Positions 25,870-33,603 of a DNA stretch of 34,835 bases are shown in pieces. How positions within the stretch are numbered: the stretch's first letter is position 1; every line of letters starts with the position of its first letter. The translations under genes and the position numbers were made by a program. The DNA comes from Lachnospiraceae bacterium (GTDB taxonomy: Bacteria; Bacillota; Clostridia; Lachnospirales; Lachnospiraceae): assembly GCA_017617395.1 (NCBI GenBank), contig JAFZWG010000077.1, positions 1 to 34,835 of the forward strand, written 5' to 3'. Below the pieces are notes generated by a model that ran no database searches, was not told the origin of the DNA, and saw only the letters and a program-made list of their open reading frames with translations.

Positions 25870-27720
25870 CTATTCCCCGGACAGGCAGCGCATGATGCGC
25901 GCCGTGATGTCCGTGATGATTCCGGCTTCGTCCGCAATCCAGAGATGCCATTCGCTCACCGCAATGGCATCTTCTTTTTTTGCCGCGGTGCCGGCCACCG
26001 ACTCCGCTAAGGAGACCACGCCGTCACCTTCGTTTCCGAAGGAAAATGCAAGCTTTCCGCCGGAGAGTTTTGCCGATTCCACAGTCTCCTTGCCGCTGCC
26101 GCCGTACCACACGGTCGGCACGGTGTCCAGAACGCACACGCCGTCTTTATAAATCTTCTTCGTCGCATTGCCCGCCGCGCGCGCAAGCGAGATGTCAAAG
26201 GAGCCGCACGCATCCTTGCAGGCTGCGAGGAACGACTCGTAGGACGAGCAGCCCTCCACCGTGCGAAGCGTCTCGACGCCGTACGCGGACGGAAGCATCT
26301 CGTAGAGGGAAGGCAGGGTGCCGACGATGCGCCGGATGACTGCATTTTCCGTAGAGCTGAACGAGCCGAGCCCGAGTACATTGCCAAAGCGGTCGTTCGC
26401 CCATGCCTCGGCGATCGACGCCGAGCCGTTCACGGGCACGCTGACCATGCAAGCCAGCACAACGCGCTCCGCGAGAGTCTCGTCCGCAGCGAGCGCCTGT
26501 GCGCACACGAGGCCGCCGAAGCTGTGCCCGACGAGAATGACCTGGTCATACCCCTGACTGCTGATATAGCGCGCGAGCGCCTTGCCGGTGTCCTCTGAGG
26601 AGCGTCGCCAGTCATACGCGTAAAATTCAACCGCCGCATCCTTTCCGAATGTCCGAAGCAGCGCCCGATACAAATCCTTGTACATGTCAAGCGCGCCGAA
26701 GAAGTTGTTCACCGCGCTCACCCCGTCGCCGGACGACGGCGATGACAGCGAGTTAAACCGAGAGAGCGCCGACAGCGACAGGCTGTCCGTCAGCTCCGAA
26801 AGAAGTGACTCGCTCCAGATCTTCTCGCCCTTTTTATTCACAAGCTCCGAGCCCATGTAGCCCGGAACGAGAATGATTCCCGTGTTGCACACCGTGATGC
26901 GCGCCGTCAAAACCTGCCCGGTGATGCGATGCCTTGCGGTCACCGTCCCTTCGCCCGTCTGGCGCACCGAGATCGTGCCGATCTTGTTGACGGCAAACAC
27001 CTCCGGCCGGTCGGTTGTGATCGTAAAATCCTCCGCCCTCGCAAGCGGTCCCCACGAGAAGCCAAACATCTCGCACAAAGACGCCTTGCCCGACTTCGTC
27101 AGCTGCCGCTCCACAGAGCGCTCCGCCACGTTCAGCTCGCGGATTGCCGCGCCCTCGCCGGTCCCGTACGCGGCCGTCTTCACGACCGTCCACAAAACCG
27201 AATTTTCCGAATCCGTGGTGGTGAGCTCCGAGGACATCTTCATCTTCACCGAGAGACCGAACGCCGCGAGATACTCGCCCGTTGAGACATTTACGAACTG
27301 CAAGCCGCTCTCCGTCGGGAGGACGCGCCATTTGGCCTCAACGGGGATTTCCCCGAGCGGCTTGATCAGCCGCAGGCTGTTGCCGTAATCGTAGACGCTT
27401 ACGTACCGCTCCGCGTCGATGTCGGGCATGATCACGTAAAAGCCCGTCCCGCACGGACGGACGAAAAATCGAGTGCACATCGTCTGCTCGCTCAGGCGCC
27501 CCGACACCGCCGTGACCGTGTCGGACCCGCTGCGGCACGCAAGGCTGATGCCGCTTTGCTCGTTGATGATGTAATACGTGCCTTCGCCGTCAAAAAAGTA
27601 ATCGGTGTCGGCCTCCGCGCGGGCCGCGTGAAGGCACAGCAACAAAAGCACCGCCGCCGCGATCAAAACCGCCGCCGGCCGTGCGAGGGAATACAACCAA
27701 CTCCTGCGTGAATCTGCCAT
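25870..27720 (-). CDS. Secreted LCAT/lipase-like alpha/beta hydrolase with lectin and Ig-like domains
   Basis: A 616-residue secreted protein. The start at 27720 follows AGGAGAGGG. Signal peptide about 1-35 (AAAVLLLLCLHAARAEA). Residues about 40-165 resemble a ricin-type beta-trefoil (YYIINEQSGISLACRS and GTGFYVIMPD). An Ig-like segment (about 205-285, TITTDRPEVFAVNKIGTISVRQTGEGTVTA) follows. The catalytic part starts at GIILVPGYMGSEL and has the nucleophile elbow VGHSFGGL, the acid-bearing GNEGDGVVSLAES and a C-terminal His in SEWHLWI. This is the LCAT/PGAP1-like lipase layout. It would act outside the cell on lipid esters; the lectin domain may bind sugar. Single gene, own promoter. Confidence 0.75.
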   Translation of the reverse strand: MADSRRSWLYSLARPAAVLIAAAVLLLLCLHAARAEADTDYFFDGEGTYYIINEQSGISLACRSGSDTVTAVSGRLSEQTMCTRFFVRPCGTGFYVIMPDIDAERYVSVYDYGNSLRLIKPLGEIPVEAKWRVLPTESGLQFVNVSTGEYLAAFGLSVKMKMSSELTTTDSENSVLWTVVKTAAYGTGEGAAIRELNVAERSVERQLTKSGKASLCEMFGFSWGPLARAEDFTITTDRPEVFAVNKIGTISVRQTGEGTVTARHRITGQVLTARITVCNTGIILVPGYMGSELVNKKGEKIWSESLLSELTDSLSLSALSRFNSLSSPSSGDGVSAVNNFFGALDMYKDLYRALLRTFGKDAAVEFYAYDWRRSSEDTGKALARYISSQGYDQVILVGHSFGGLVCAQALAADETLAERVVLACMVSVPVNGSASIAEAWANDRFGNVLGLGSFSSTENAVIRRIVGTLPSLYEMLPSAYGVETLRTVEGCSSYESFLAACKDACGSFDISLARAAGNATKKIYKDGVCVLDTVPTVWYGGSGKETVESAKLSGGKLAFSFGNEGDGVVSLAESVAGTAAKKEDAIAVSEWHLWIADEAGIITDITARIMRCLSGE

Positions 27721-27805
27721 CTCCCTCTCCTTTCGAAAAGCCGCGGTCCCCCCGGCCGCGCTCCGTCTGCCTGCCGCGCCCTTCCACGGGCGCGTTTCCT
27801 CTTCG

Positions 27806-27834
27806 ATTATATCGAAAAATGCCCCCCAATGCAA
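27806..27834 (-). promoter_or_regulatory. Promoter of the lipase-like gene
   Basis: On the minus strand TTGCAT, 17 bases, TATAAT. Transcription starts near 27799, giving a leader of about 80 bases. It lies only 9 bases from the divergent aspS promoter. Confidence 0.65.
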
Positions 27835-27843
27835 TTGCAATCA

Positions 27844-27872
27844 TTGACGAAACCGCGCCGTTGGTATACAAT
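27844..27872 (+). promoter_or_regulatory. Promoter of aspS
   Basis: TTGACG, 17 bases, TACAAT, starting near 27879. The leader contains GC palindromes GTGCGCGCGCAC (27888-27899) and GTGCGCAC (27906-27913), which can pair with each other, before the AAGGAG ribosome site. Confidence 0.65.
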
Positions 27873-27960
27873 GATGGACAAGTGTTTGTGCGCGCGCACG
27901 CGTAAGTGCGCACGAGCGGCAAAACAAGAGAAACAAACGATCGAAAAGGAGTATCGATTT

Positions 27961-29322
27961 ATGGAAAGAACATACATCCGCGACGTGGCTTCGAAAGCCG
28001 AGCAGGAAGTGCTCGTGCGCGGCTTCACGGAGAACTTCCGCGACGGCAAATCCATGGCCTTCCTCGTCATGAAGGACATCACCGGCAAGGTTCAGGTAAC
28101 GATTGAGAAGGAGCTTCACCCCGAGTGGGCGGACACGCTTGCGCAGATTACGCAGGACACCGTCGTTTCCGTGACCGGTATCGTCAAGCTGAGTGAATTT
28201 GTCAAGTTGAACGGCATCGAGATCATCCCGACGTCCATCACCGTAGATTCCGTGGCGGCGCCGCTGCCGATCGCGAGAGAGTACATCCCCGCGACGAAGA
28301 AGAAGGCCGCGGTTGAGAAGTCCTCGATCGACCAGCGCATCGACTACCGCTGGATCGACCTTCGCACGGACGCCAACCAGCTGATGTTCAAGGCGCAGAC
28401 CGCTCTGGTCCGCGCGCTTCGCGACTTCGCTCTGGACCGCGATTTCATCGAGGTTCACACCCCGAAGCTGATCGGTGCGGCATCCGAGTCCGGCGCCGAC
28501 GTCTTCAGACTTGATTATTTTCCGAGTTACAACCTGCCGAACGCTTACCTCGCACAGAGCCCGCAGTTCTACAAGCAGATGGCGATGGCGAGCGGCTTCG
28601 AGCGCTACTTTGAGGTAGGTCCGGTGTTCCGTGCCGAGAAGTCCTTCACGAGCAAGCACGCGACCGAGTTCACCTGCTTCGATATCGAGTTCAGCTACAT
28701 CGACTCCTTCGAGGATGTCATGAAGTTTGAGGAGGAGCTCCTCACGAACGCCCTTCGCAAGGTGAAGGAGCAGTACGGCGACAAGATCAGGGAGACATTT
28801 TCCACGGAGGACTTCGACGCTGAGATCATCGTTCCGACGACCCCGTTCCCTCGCGTGAAGCTCGCCGACCTGTACGACGCGCTCGAGAAAGAGTACGGCT
28901 ACACCGTGCCCGAGGAGGAGAAGGGCGACCTCACGACCGAGGCCGAGCACCTCAGCTACGACTGGGTCAAGAAGCATTACAACCATGAGTTCTTGTTCAT
29001 CACCGACTACAGCGCCGAGAAGCGTGCCTTCTACCACATGCGCGACGAGAACGGCGTTCCGCAGGGTTACGACCTCATCTGGCGCGGCGTCGAGATCACG
29101 ACCGGCGCACAGCGCGAGCACCGCTACGAAGTGCTGAAGAAGCAGGCGGAGGAGAAGGGCCTCGGCAAGGACGTTGCGTTCTACCTTGAGTTCTTCAAGT
29201 ACGGCTGCCCGCCGCACGGCGGTTTCGGCATCGGCGTTGACCGCCTCACGATGCTTCTTCTCGGTCTTCCGATCAAGGAAGCGATGTTCCTCTTCCGCGG
29301 ACCGTCGAGACTGACGCCGTAA
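27961..29322 (+). CDS. aspS: Aspartyl-tRNA synthetase, compact archaeal/non-discriminating type
   Basis: A 453-residue class II synthetase. Start 27961 follows AAGGAG. The N-terminal OB-fold anticodon-binding domain covers 1-110. Class II motif 2 is FRAEKSFTSKHATEFTCFDIE, and motif 3 begins GGFGIGVDRLTMLLLG. The C-terminus RGPSRLTP matches AspRS (RLTP) rather than AsnRS. The usual bacterial AspRS is about 590 residues with a GAD insertion; that insertion is absent here, so this is the archaeal-like AspRS2 type. Such enzymes are often non-discriminating and make Asp-tRNA(Asn), which GatCAB then amidates. GatCAB is not in this window. AsnRS is a less likely alternative. Confidence 0.88.
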   Translation: MERTYIRDVASKAEQEVLVRGFTENFRDGKSMAFLVMKDITGKVQVTIEKELHPEWADTLAQITQDTVVSVTGIVKLSEFVKLNGIEIIPTSITVDSVAAPLPIAREYIPATKKKAAVEKSSIDQRIDYRWIDLRTDANQLMFKAQTALVRALRDFALDRDFIEVHTPKLIGAASESGADVFRLDYFPSYNLPNAYLAQSPQFYKQMAMASGFERYFEVGPVFRAEKSFTSKHATEFTCFDIEFSYIDSFEDVMKFEEELLTNALRKVKEQYGDKIRETFSTEDFDAEIIVPTTPFPRVKLADLYDALEKEYGYTVPEEEKGDLTTEAEHLSYDWVKKHYNHEFLFITDYSAEKRAFYHMRDENGVPQGYDLIWRGVEITTGAQREHRYEVLKKQAEEKGLGKDVAFYLEFFKYGCPPHGGFGIGVDRLTMLLLGLPIKEAMFLFRGPSRLTP

Positions 29323-29343
29323 CAACCGACTACGATACAACAA

Positions 29344-29393
29344 GGGCTGTCCCATCTGCGTTTTACGAATTCGCTGTGGCGACAGCCTTTTTT
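29344..29393 (+). terminator. Terminator of aspS
   Basis: Stem GGCTGTC (29345-29351)/GACAGCC (29381-29387) with a 29-base loop, then TTTTTT. The leading GGGCTGTCCCA is the kind of sequence often seen at such Firmicute terminators. Confidence 0.75.
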
Positions 29394-29434
29394 GAAAATT
29401 CTGCTTCGCAATCCCGCACGCAAAGGAGCACACC

Positions 29435-29731
29435 ATGACGATTCAAAAGACTCTGCAGGGCAGCGCCCTGACCGTCGCGCCGGAGGGGCGCCTCGACACC
29501 ATCACCTCGCCGCAGCTCGAGAGCGAACTGCGCGCGGACATGAACAGCGTGACCGACCTCGTCTTCGACCTCGCGAACCTTACGTACATCTCCTCCGCGG
29601 GCCTTCGCGTCCTGCTCTCCGCCCAGAAGGCGATGAACAAAAAAGGCACGATGGTCCTCCGAAACGTCAAGCCCGAGATTATGGAGATCTTTGAGATCAC
29701 GGGCTTTTCGAGCATTCTGACGATCGAGTAA
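29435..29731 (+). CDS. STAS-domain anti-sigma factor antagonist
   Basis: A 98-residue stand-alone STAS protein (RsbV/SpoIIAA type). Start 29435 follows AAGGAG. The conserved loop LTYISSAGLRVLL contains the serine (SSAGLR) that kinases of the HATPase type phosphorylate and SpoIIE-type phosphatases dephosphorylate. The family works by partner switching: unphosphorylated STAS captures an HATPase-type partner. The next gene encodes a phosphatase and an HATPase domain in one chain. There is no clear promoter after the aspS terminator. Confidence 0.92.
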   Translation: MTIQKTLQGSALTVAPEGRLDTITSPQLESELRADMNSVTDLVFDLANLTYISSAGLRVLLSAQKAMNKKGTMVLRNVKPEIMEIFEITGFSSILTIE

Positions 29732-29742
29732 CCAAGGCACAC

Positions 29743-29762
29743 GCATTTTCCGCGGAAAATGC
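29743..29762. repeat. Perfect 20-base palindrome between STAS and SpoIIE genes
   Basis: GCATTTTCCGCGGAAAATGC, a head-to-head pair of the dispersed octamer CATTTTCC/GGAAAATG. It can form a 9-10 bp hairpin in either strand. It lies in the 55-base gap between the two genes. No T-run follows, so it is a weak terminator at most. Confidence 0.9.
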
Positions 29763-29786
29763 TTCTCATTCCGCAAGGAGCCCGGC

Positions 29787-32063
29787 ATGCAGACGAAGAA
29801 AACCATATCCGGCACATTCTTAAAATGGCTTCTGTTGATCGTGGGGGTGGCATTTGCCGTGTCCATGGTCTTTTCGTGGACCCTTCAGACGCGCCTGTCC
29901 GAAAAGAGCGCGCACAATCTGCTGCGCTTAAACATCGCGGACGTGCGGCAGGACGTCATCGACGCCTCGGACGCCAACCTTTTGGCGCTTACGCGCGACA
30001 TCGCCGCCGAGATCGATCTCGGCGCGCCGACCGACGAGTCGGGGCTTCTGACGCTGATGGCGCACCACGACATCGCGGAGATCAACATCATTGATGCAAA
30101 CGGCATCATCACATCGACCACCCATCCCGACTTTCTTAACTACGACATGCGCTCCGGCAAGCAGTCCTCGGAGTTTCTGGGGCTTCTCGCCGGCACCGAG
30201 CGCGAGCATGTGCAGAGCTACCAGCCGACGTCCTACGACCCGACGCTGCTTCGCAAGTACGCAGGCGTGTGCCTTGCGGGCGGAGGATTTGTCGAGGTTG
30301 CGTACGACGCGGAGCGCTTCCAGCGCGACATCGACCACCAGATTGTGGGCGTCACGAGAAACCGCCACGTCGGCGAGAACGGCTGCATCATCATCGCGGA
30401 CGAGAACTGGCGCATCGTCAGCGACCGCCGCGAAAACGAGGGTGCCAACCTCGTCGCGACCGGAATCTGGATCGACCGCGACACCATGCCCGAGGGCGAC
30501 GTGTTCACCGCGACCGTCTACGGCGAGGATAGCTCGTGCATGTATGTATTTTCCGAAGGGTACTACATCATCGCCGTCCTCCCGGAAAATGAGATCCTCC
30601 TTCAGCGCGACACTTCCGTCGGCCTCACCGCCGTTTTGGAGGTACTTGTCTTCCTGACGCTGTTCGGCGTGATCTTCCTTTTAGTCCGCAAGCTGGTTGT
30701 CAACAACTTAAACCGCGTCAACACCTCGCTGTCCAAGATCACCGACGGCGACCTCGAGGAGAAGGTCGACGTGCGCTCCAACACGGAGTTCGCCTCGCTC
30801 TCCGACGACATCAACGCAACCGTCGGCACCTTGAAGCAGTACATTTCGGCGGCCGAAGCGCGCATCGACCGCGAGCTCGCGCTTGCGAAGAGCATCCAGC
30901 AGTCCGCGCTGCCGTCCGTCTTCCCGCCCTATCCCGACCGCACCGACCTAAGCCTCTACGCGACCATGGACGCCGCGAAGGAGGTCGGCGGTGACTTCTA
31001 TGACTTCTATCTCCTCGACGAGAACCGCCTTGCCTTCCTCGTCGCGGACGTTTCCGGCAAGGGAATCCCCGCCGCCATGTTCATGATGACCGGCAAGACC
31101 GTGCTTCGCGACTACGCGGAACGCGGTGACTCCCCCGCGGAAATCGCGGAAAATGCAAACGAAAAGCTGTGCGAAGGCAACGACGCCGAGATGTTCGTCA
31201 CCGCGTGGATGGGCTTCCTTGAGACCGATACCGGCCTCGTCCGCTTCGTCAACGCCGGCCACAATCCGCCGGTTCTGATCCGAGACGGAGAGGCGACCTT
31301 CATCCGGCAGAAAGCGAACCTGACGCTCGCCGCCATGGAGGGCGTTCCGTACCGCGAGCAAACCCTGCAGCTTCGCCCGGGCGACCTTCTCTTCCTCTAC
31401 ACCGACGGTGTGACGGAGGCTGCCAATGAAAATGAGGAACTGTTCGGAAACGACCGTCTCCAAAAGGCACTGTCAAAGCGCTTCGGCTCCGGCGAGGCCG
31501 CGGTCCGCGCCGTCTGCGGAACCGTGAAGGAGGCCATCGACGCCTTCACCGGCGACGCTCCGCAGTTTGACGATATCACGATGCTCTGTCTCTACTACGC
31601 GGGCAACGCTCCTGCCGCGAATGCTCCGCAGGAAACCACCGGCGCCAGCGTCATCGGCGATGCCCTCACCGTCACAGCGAAAGCGGACGAGCTTCCTGCC
31701 GTGACCGGCTTTGTGAACCGCTCGCTTGAGAGCTTCGGCTGCCCGGAGAAGACGACGGCACAGATCGACGTCGCCGTCGAGGAAATCTTTACAAACATCG
31801 CAAGCTACGCTTACGAGGGCGAGCCCGGCGAGGTCACGATCCGCGTGCGCGAGGAGGACTCCGCGGCGGTGATCGAGTTCCGTGACAGAGGCGCCGCTTT
31901 CGACCCGCTCGCAAAGCCCGACCCGGATGTGACACTCTCCGCGGACGAGCGCGAGATTGGGGGCTTAGGGATCTTCATGGTCAAAAAGAGCATGGATGAC
32001 GTGAGCTACAAACGAGAAAACGACGAGAACGTTTTGACGATACGAAAGAATTTTACGAAGTGA
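29787..32063 (+). CDS. Membrane sensor phosphatase: sensor, HAMP, SpoIIE phosphatase and HATPase
   Basis: A 758-residue protein. TM1 is at about 14-31, followed by an extracytoplasmic sensor domain (about 32-280, dCache-like). TM2 lies at 281-300 and HAMP at 301-355. A linker helix leads to the SpoIIE-type PP2C domain (about 380-605), with EVGGDFYDF, ADVSGKGIPAAMF, NAGHNPP, YTDGVTEA and FDDITML. A C-terminal RsbW-like HATPase domain (about 625-758) has the N-box VEEIFTNIASYAY, the G1-like DRGAAFDP and the G2-like REIGGLGIFMV. Predicted role: sense an outside signal and both phosphorylate (HATPase) and dephosphorylate (SpoIIE) the STAS protein upstream. Its stop is followed one base later by the binding-protein start. 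Confidence 0.92.
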   Translation: MQTKKTISGTFLKWLLLIVGVAFAVSMVFSWTLQTRLSEKSAHNLLRLNIADVRQDVIDASDANLLALTRDIAAEIDLGAPTDESGLLTLMAHHDIAEINIIDANGIITSTTHPDFLNYDMRSGKQSSEFLGLLAGTEREHVQSYQPTSYDPTLLRKYAGVCLAGGGFVEVAYDAERFQRDIDHQIVGVTRNRHVGENGCIIIADENWRIVSDRRENEGANLVATGIWIDRDTMPEGDVFTATVYGEDSSCMYVFSEGYYIIAVLPENEILLQRDTSVGLTAVLEVLVFLTLFGVIFLLVRKLVVNNLNRVNTSLSKITDGDLEEKVDVRSNTEFASLSDDINATVGTLKQYISAAEARIDRELALAKSIQQSALPSVFPPYPDRTDLSLYATMDAAKEVGGDFYDFYLLDENRLAFLVADVSGKGIPAAMFMMTGKTVLRDYAERGDSPAEIAENANEKLCEGNDAEMFVTAWMGFLETDTGLVRFVNAGHNPPVLIRDGEATFIRQKANLTLAAMEGVPYREQTLQLRPGDLLFLYTDGVTEAANENEELFGNDRLQKALSKRFGSGEAAVRAVCGTVKEAIDAFTGDAPQFDDITMLCLYYAGNAPAANAPQETTGASVIGDALTVTAKADELPAVTGFVNRSLESFGCPEKTTAQIDVAVEEIFTNIASYAYEGEPGEVTIRVREEDSAAVIEFRDRGAAFDPLAKPDPDVTLSADEREIGGLGIFMVKKSMDDVSYKRENDENVLTIRKNFTK

Positions 32064-32064
32064 G

Positions 32065-32907
32065 ATGTGCATGAGACGACGAATACGCACAATCAAATGC
32101 CTCCTCGCGGCGCTTTTGTTGCTGCTGCCGGCCGTGCTCGGCGGCTGCGGCGCGAGCTGGAGATCCGACCCGATTGCGGACATAAGCGATCTTGACGGCC
32201 GACGCGTCGGTGTCGGCATCGCCTGCGACACGGACTACGCCCTGACGGGCCGCGGGGACCTCACGCTTGTTCGGTACGACGAGCTCGCCAACATTTTGCT
32301 GGCGCTTCAATACGACAAGGTGGACGCGATGGCCTTAGATGAGCTTCTTTGGAAGTTTACCGCATCTTCGCACAAAGGGCTTCGCGCGGTGACGCCCGCA
32401 TTTGCGACGTCGGGGTACACCGTGTATTTCCGAAGCGAAGTGTCGGAGCTGCGGGATGAATTTAACGAATTCCTCGCGCGGTACCGGCAGTCCGATGCGT
32501 TTCGCGACTTCCAGGCCCGCCTTGCCGCCTTCGACGGTGAGCACTACAACGGGGCGGACATCGAGCTCACGGGAACCGGCCGGGCGCTGCGCGTAGCCGT
32601 GGATGCCGCGGGCTTTCCGCGCTCCTTCGCCGAGGCCGACGGACGCACGCCGTCCGGGTACGACCTGGAGGCTCTCAAGCTCTTCGCAAACGAGAAGAAT
32701 TACAAGCTGGAGTTCGTCATCTCCGGCTACGACGATATGATCTACGGGCTTCAGGGAGGCATCTACGATATCGCCGCAGGATTTTTGAGCGACCTGCGGG
32801 ACGCCGACTCCTTAAGCTCCTACCTGTGCAAGAGCGACTCGCTCTACGAGGTGCCGCTCTACTTCATCGAGAAGACGCAGGCCGACATCGAATTGATTGA
32901 AGACTGA
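32065..32907 (+). CDS. Solute-binding lipoprotein with swapped lobe order
   Basis: A 280-residue lipoprotein. Signal peptide LLAALLLLLPAVLGGC with the lipid Cys28 (start at 32065 or the ATG at 32071). Residues about 38-155 resemble lobe 2 and the last helix of family 3 amino-acid binding proteins: ISDLDGRRVGVGIACDTDY, LALQYDKVDAMALDELL and SELRDEFNEFLARYRQSDAF. Residues about 173-270 then resemble lobe 1: RALRVAVDAAGFPRSFAEAD, GYDLEALKLFANEKNYKLEF, GYDDMIYGLQGGIYDIAAG and YEVPLYFIEKT. In ordinary family members lobe 1 comes first. The protein serves the adjacent importer; the ligand is unknown, with an amino acid likely. Confidence 0.75.
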   Translation: MCMRRRIRTIKCLLAALLLLLPAVLGGCGASWRSDPIADISDLDGRRVGVGIACDTDYALTGRGDLTLVRYDELANILLALQYDKVDAMALDELLWKFTASSHKGLRAVTPAFATSGYTVYFRSEVSELRDEFNEFLARYRQSDAFRDFQARLAAFDGEHYNGADIELTGTGRALRVAVDAAGFPRSFAEADGRTPSGYDLEALKLFANEKNYKLEFVISGYDDMIYGLQGGIYDIAAGFLSDLRDADSLSSYLCKSDSLYEVPLYFIEKTQADIELIED

Positions 32908-32922
32908 CACGGAGGACCGCCC

Positions 32923-33603
32923 ATGAAGGCACTTCTTCACAAACTATACCTGACCTTCGTAAAGGATGACCACTACCGCTTCTTTCTGAGCGGTCTCGGG
33001 ACCACCCTTTTGCTTACGTTCGCCAGTTTCATCCTCGGCACGGTCCTCGGCATCGCGCTGTGCGCCGCGCTCCGCTCCAGGCGCCCCGCAGTCCGCAAGG
33101 TCGCGGGCGTGATCAGGACATTTTTCATGGAGCTTCCGACGATGGTTTTACTGATGATCCTGGTGTACGTCGTCTTCGGAAGAAGCTCGCTGCCGGTTTT
33201 GTGCATCGTGATCCTCGGCCTTACGCTCAAAGCCGCGACCTACCTCTCGGAAATCTTCGACTCCGCGCTCGACACGATCGCCGCGGGCGAGGCGGAGGCC
33301 GCGAGAACGCTCGGCATGACGCGCTGGCAGGCGTTTCGCTACGTCGTCCTGCCGCAGACCGCGCAGGCCGCGCTTCCCCTGTACCAGAGCCAGTTCGTGG
33401 ACACACTCGAGGAGACGTCCATCGTCGGCTACCTCGCGGTCGTCGACTTAACGCGCGCCTCGGAGATCGTCTCGAGCCGGACCATGGATGCATTTATCGG
33501 CCTCTTCACGATCGCCATCGTGTACTTCGTGATCGGCTTTGTCGTCAAACGCCTCATCCGGCGCATTGCCGCGCCGAGCCGCAAGGGAGGTGAAGTCGCA
33601 TGA
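32923..33603 (+). CDS. Amino-acid ABC transporter permease (HisM/GlnP family)
   Basis: A 226-residue permease with about 5 TM segments. The cytoplasmic EAA loop EAEAARTLGMTRWQAFRYVVLPQTAQAALP contacts the ATPase. The length and the LSGLGTTLLLTFASFILGTVLG opening are typical of polar amino-acid importers, which work as a permease homodimer or pair. Only one permease is present, so a homodimer is likely. It starts 15 bases after the binding protein (GGAGG upstream) and overlaps the ATPase gene by 4 bases. Confidence 0.9.
   Translation: MKALLHKLYLTFVKDDHYRFFLSGLGTTLLLTFASFILGTVLGIALCAALRSRRPAVRKVAGVIRTFFMELPTMVLLMILVYVVFGRSSLPVLCIVILGLTLKAATYLSEIFDSALDTIAAGEAEAARTLGMTRWQAFRYVVLPQTAQAALPLYQSQFVDTLEETSIVGYLAVVDLTRASEIVSSRTMDAFIGLFTIAIVYFVIGFVVKRLIRRIAAPSRKGGEVA

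Noticed and set aside
25848-25892. GCGCTG/CAGCGC inverted repeat between the convergent PIG-L and lipase genes
   Set aside because: Short stem, long loop, overlaps both coding ends and has no T-run; likely chance in GC-rich sequence.
27841-29436. Minus-strand open frame of 531 codons
   Set aside because: It is the mirror of aspS and crosses the aspS terminator and promoter; shadow of a highly biased gene.
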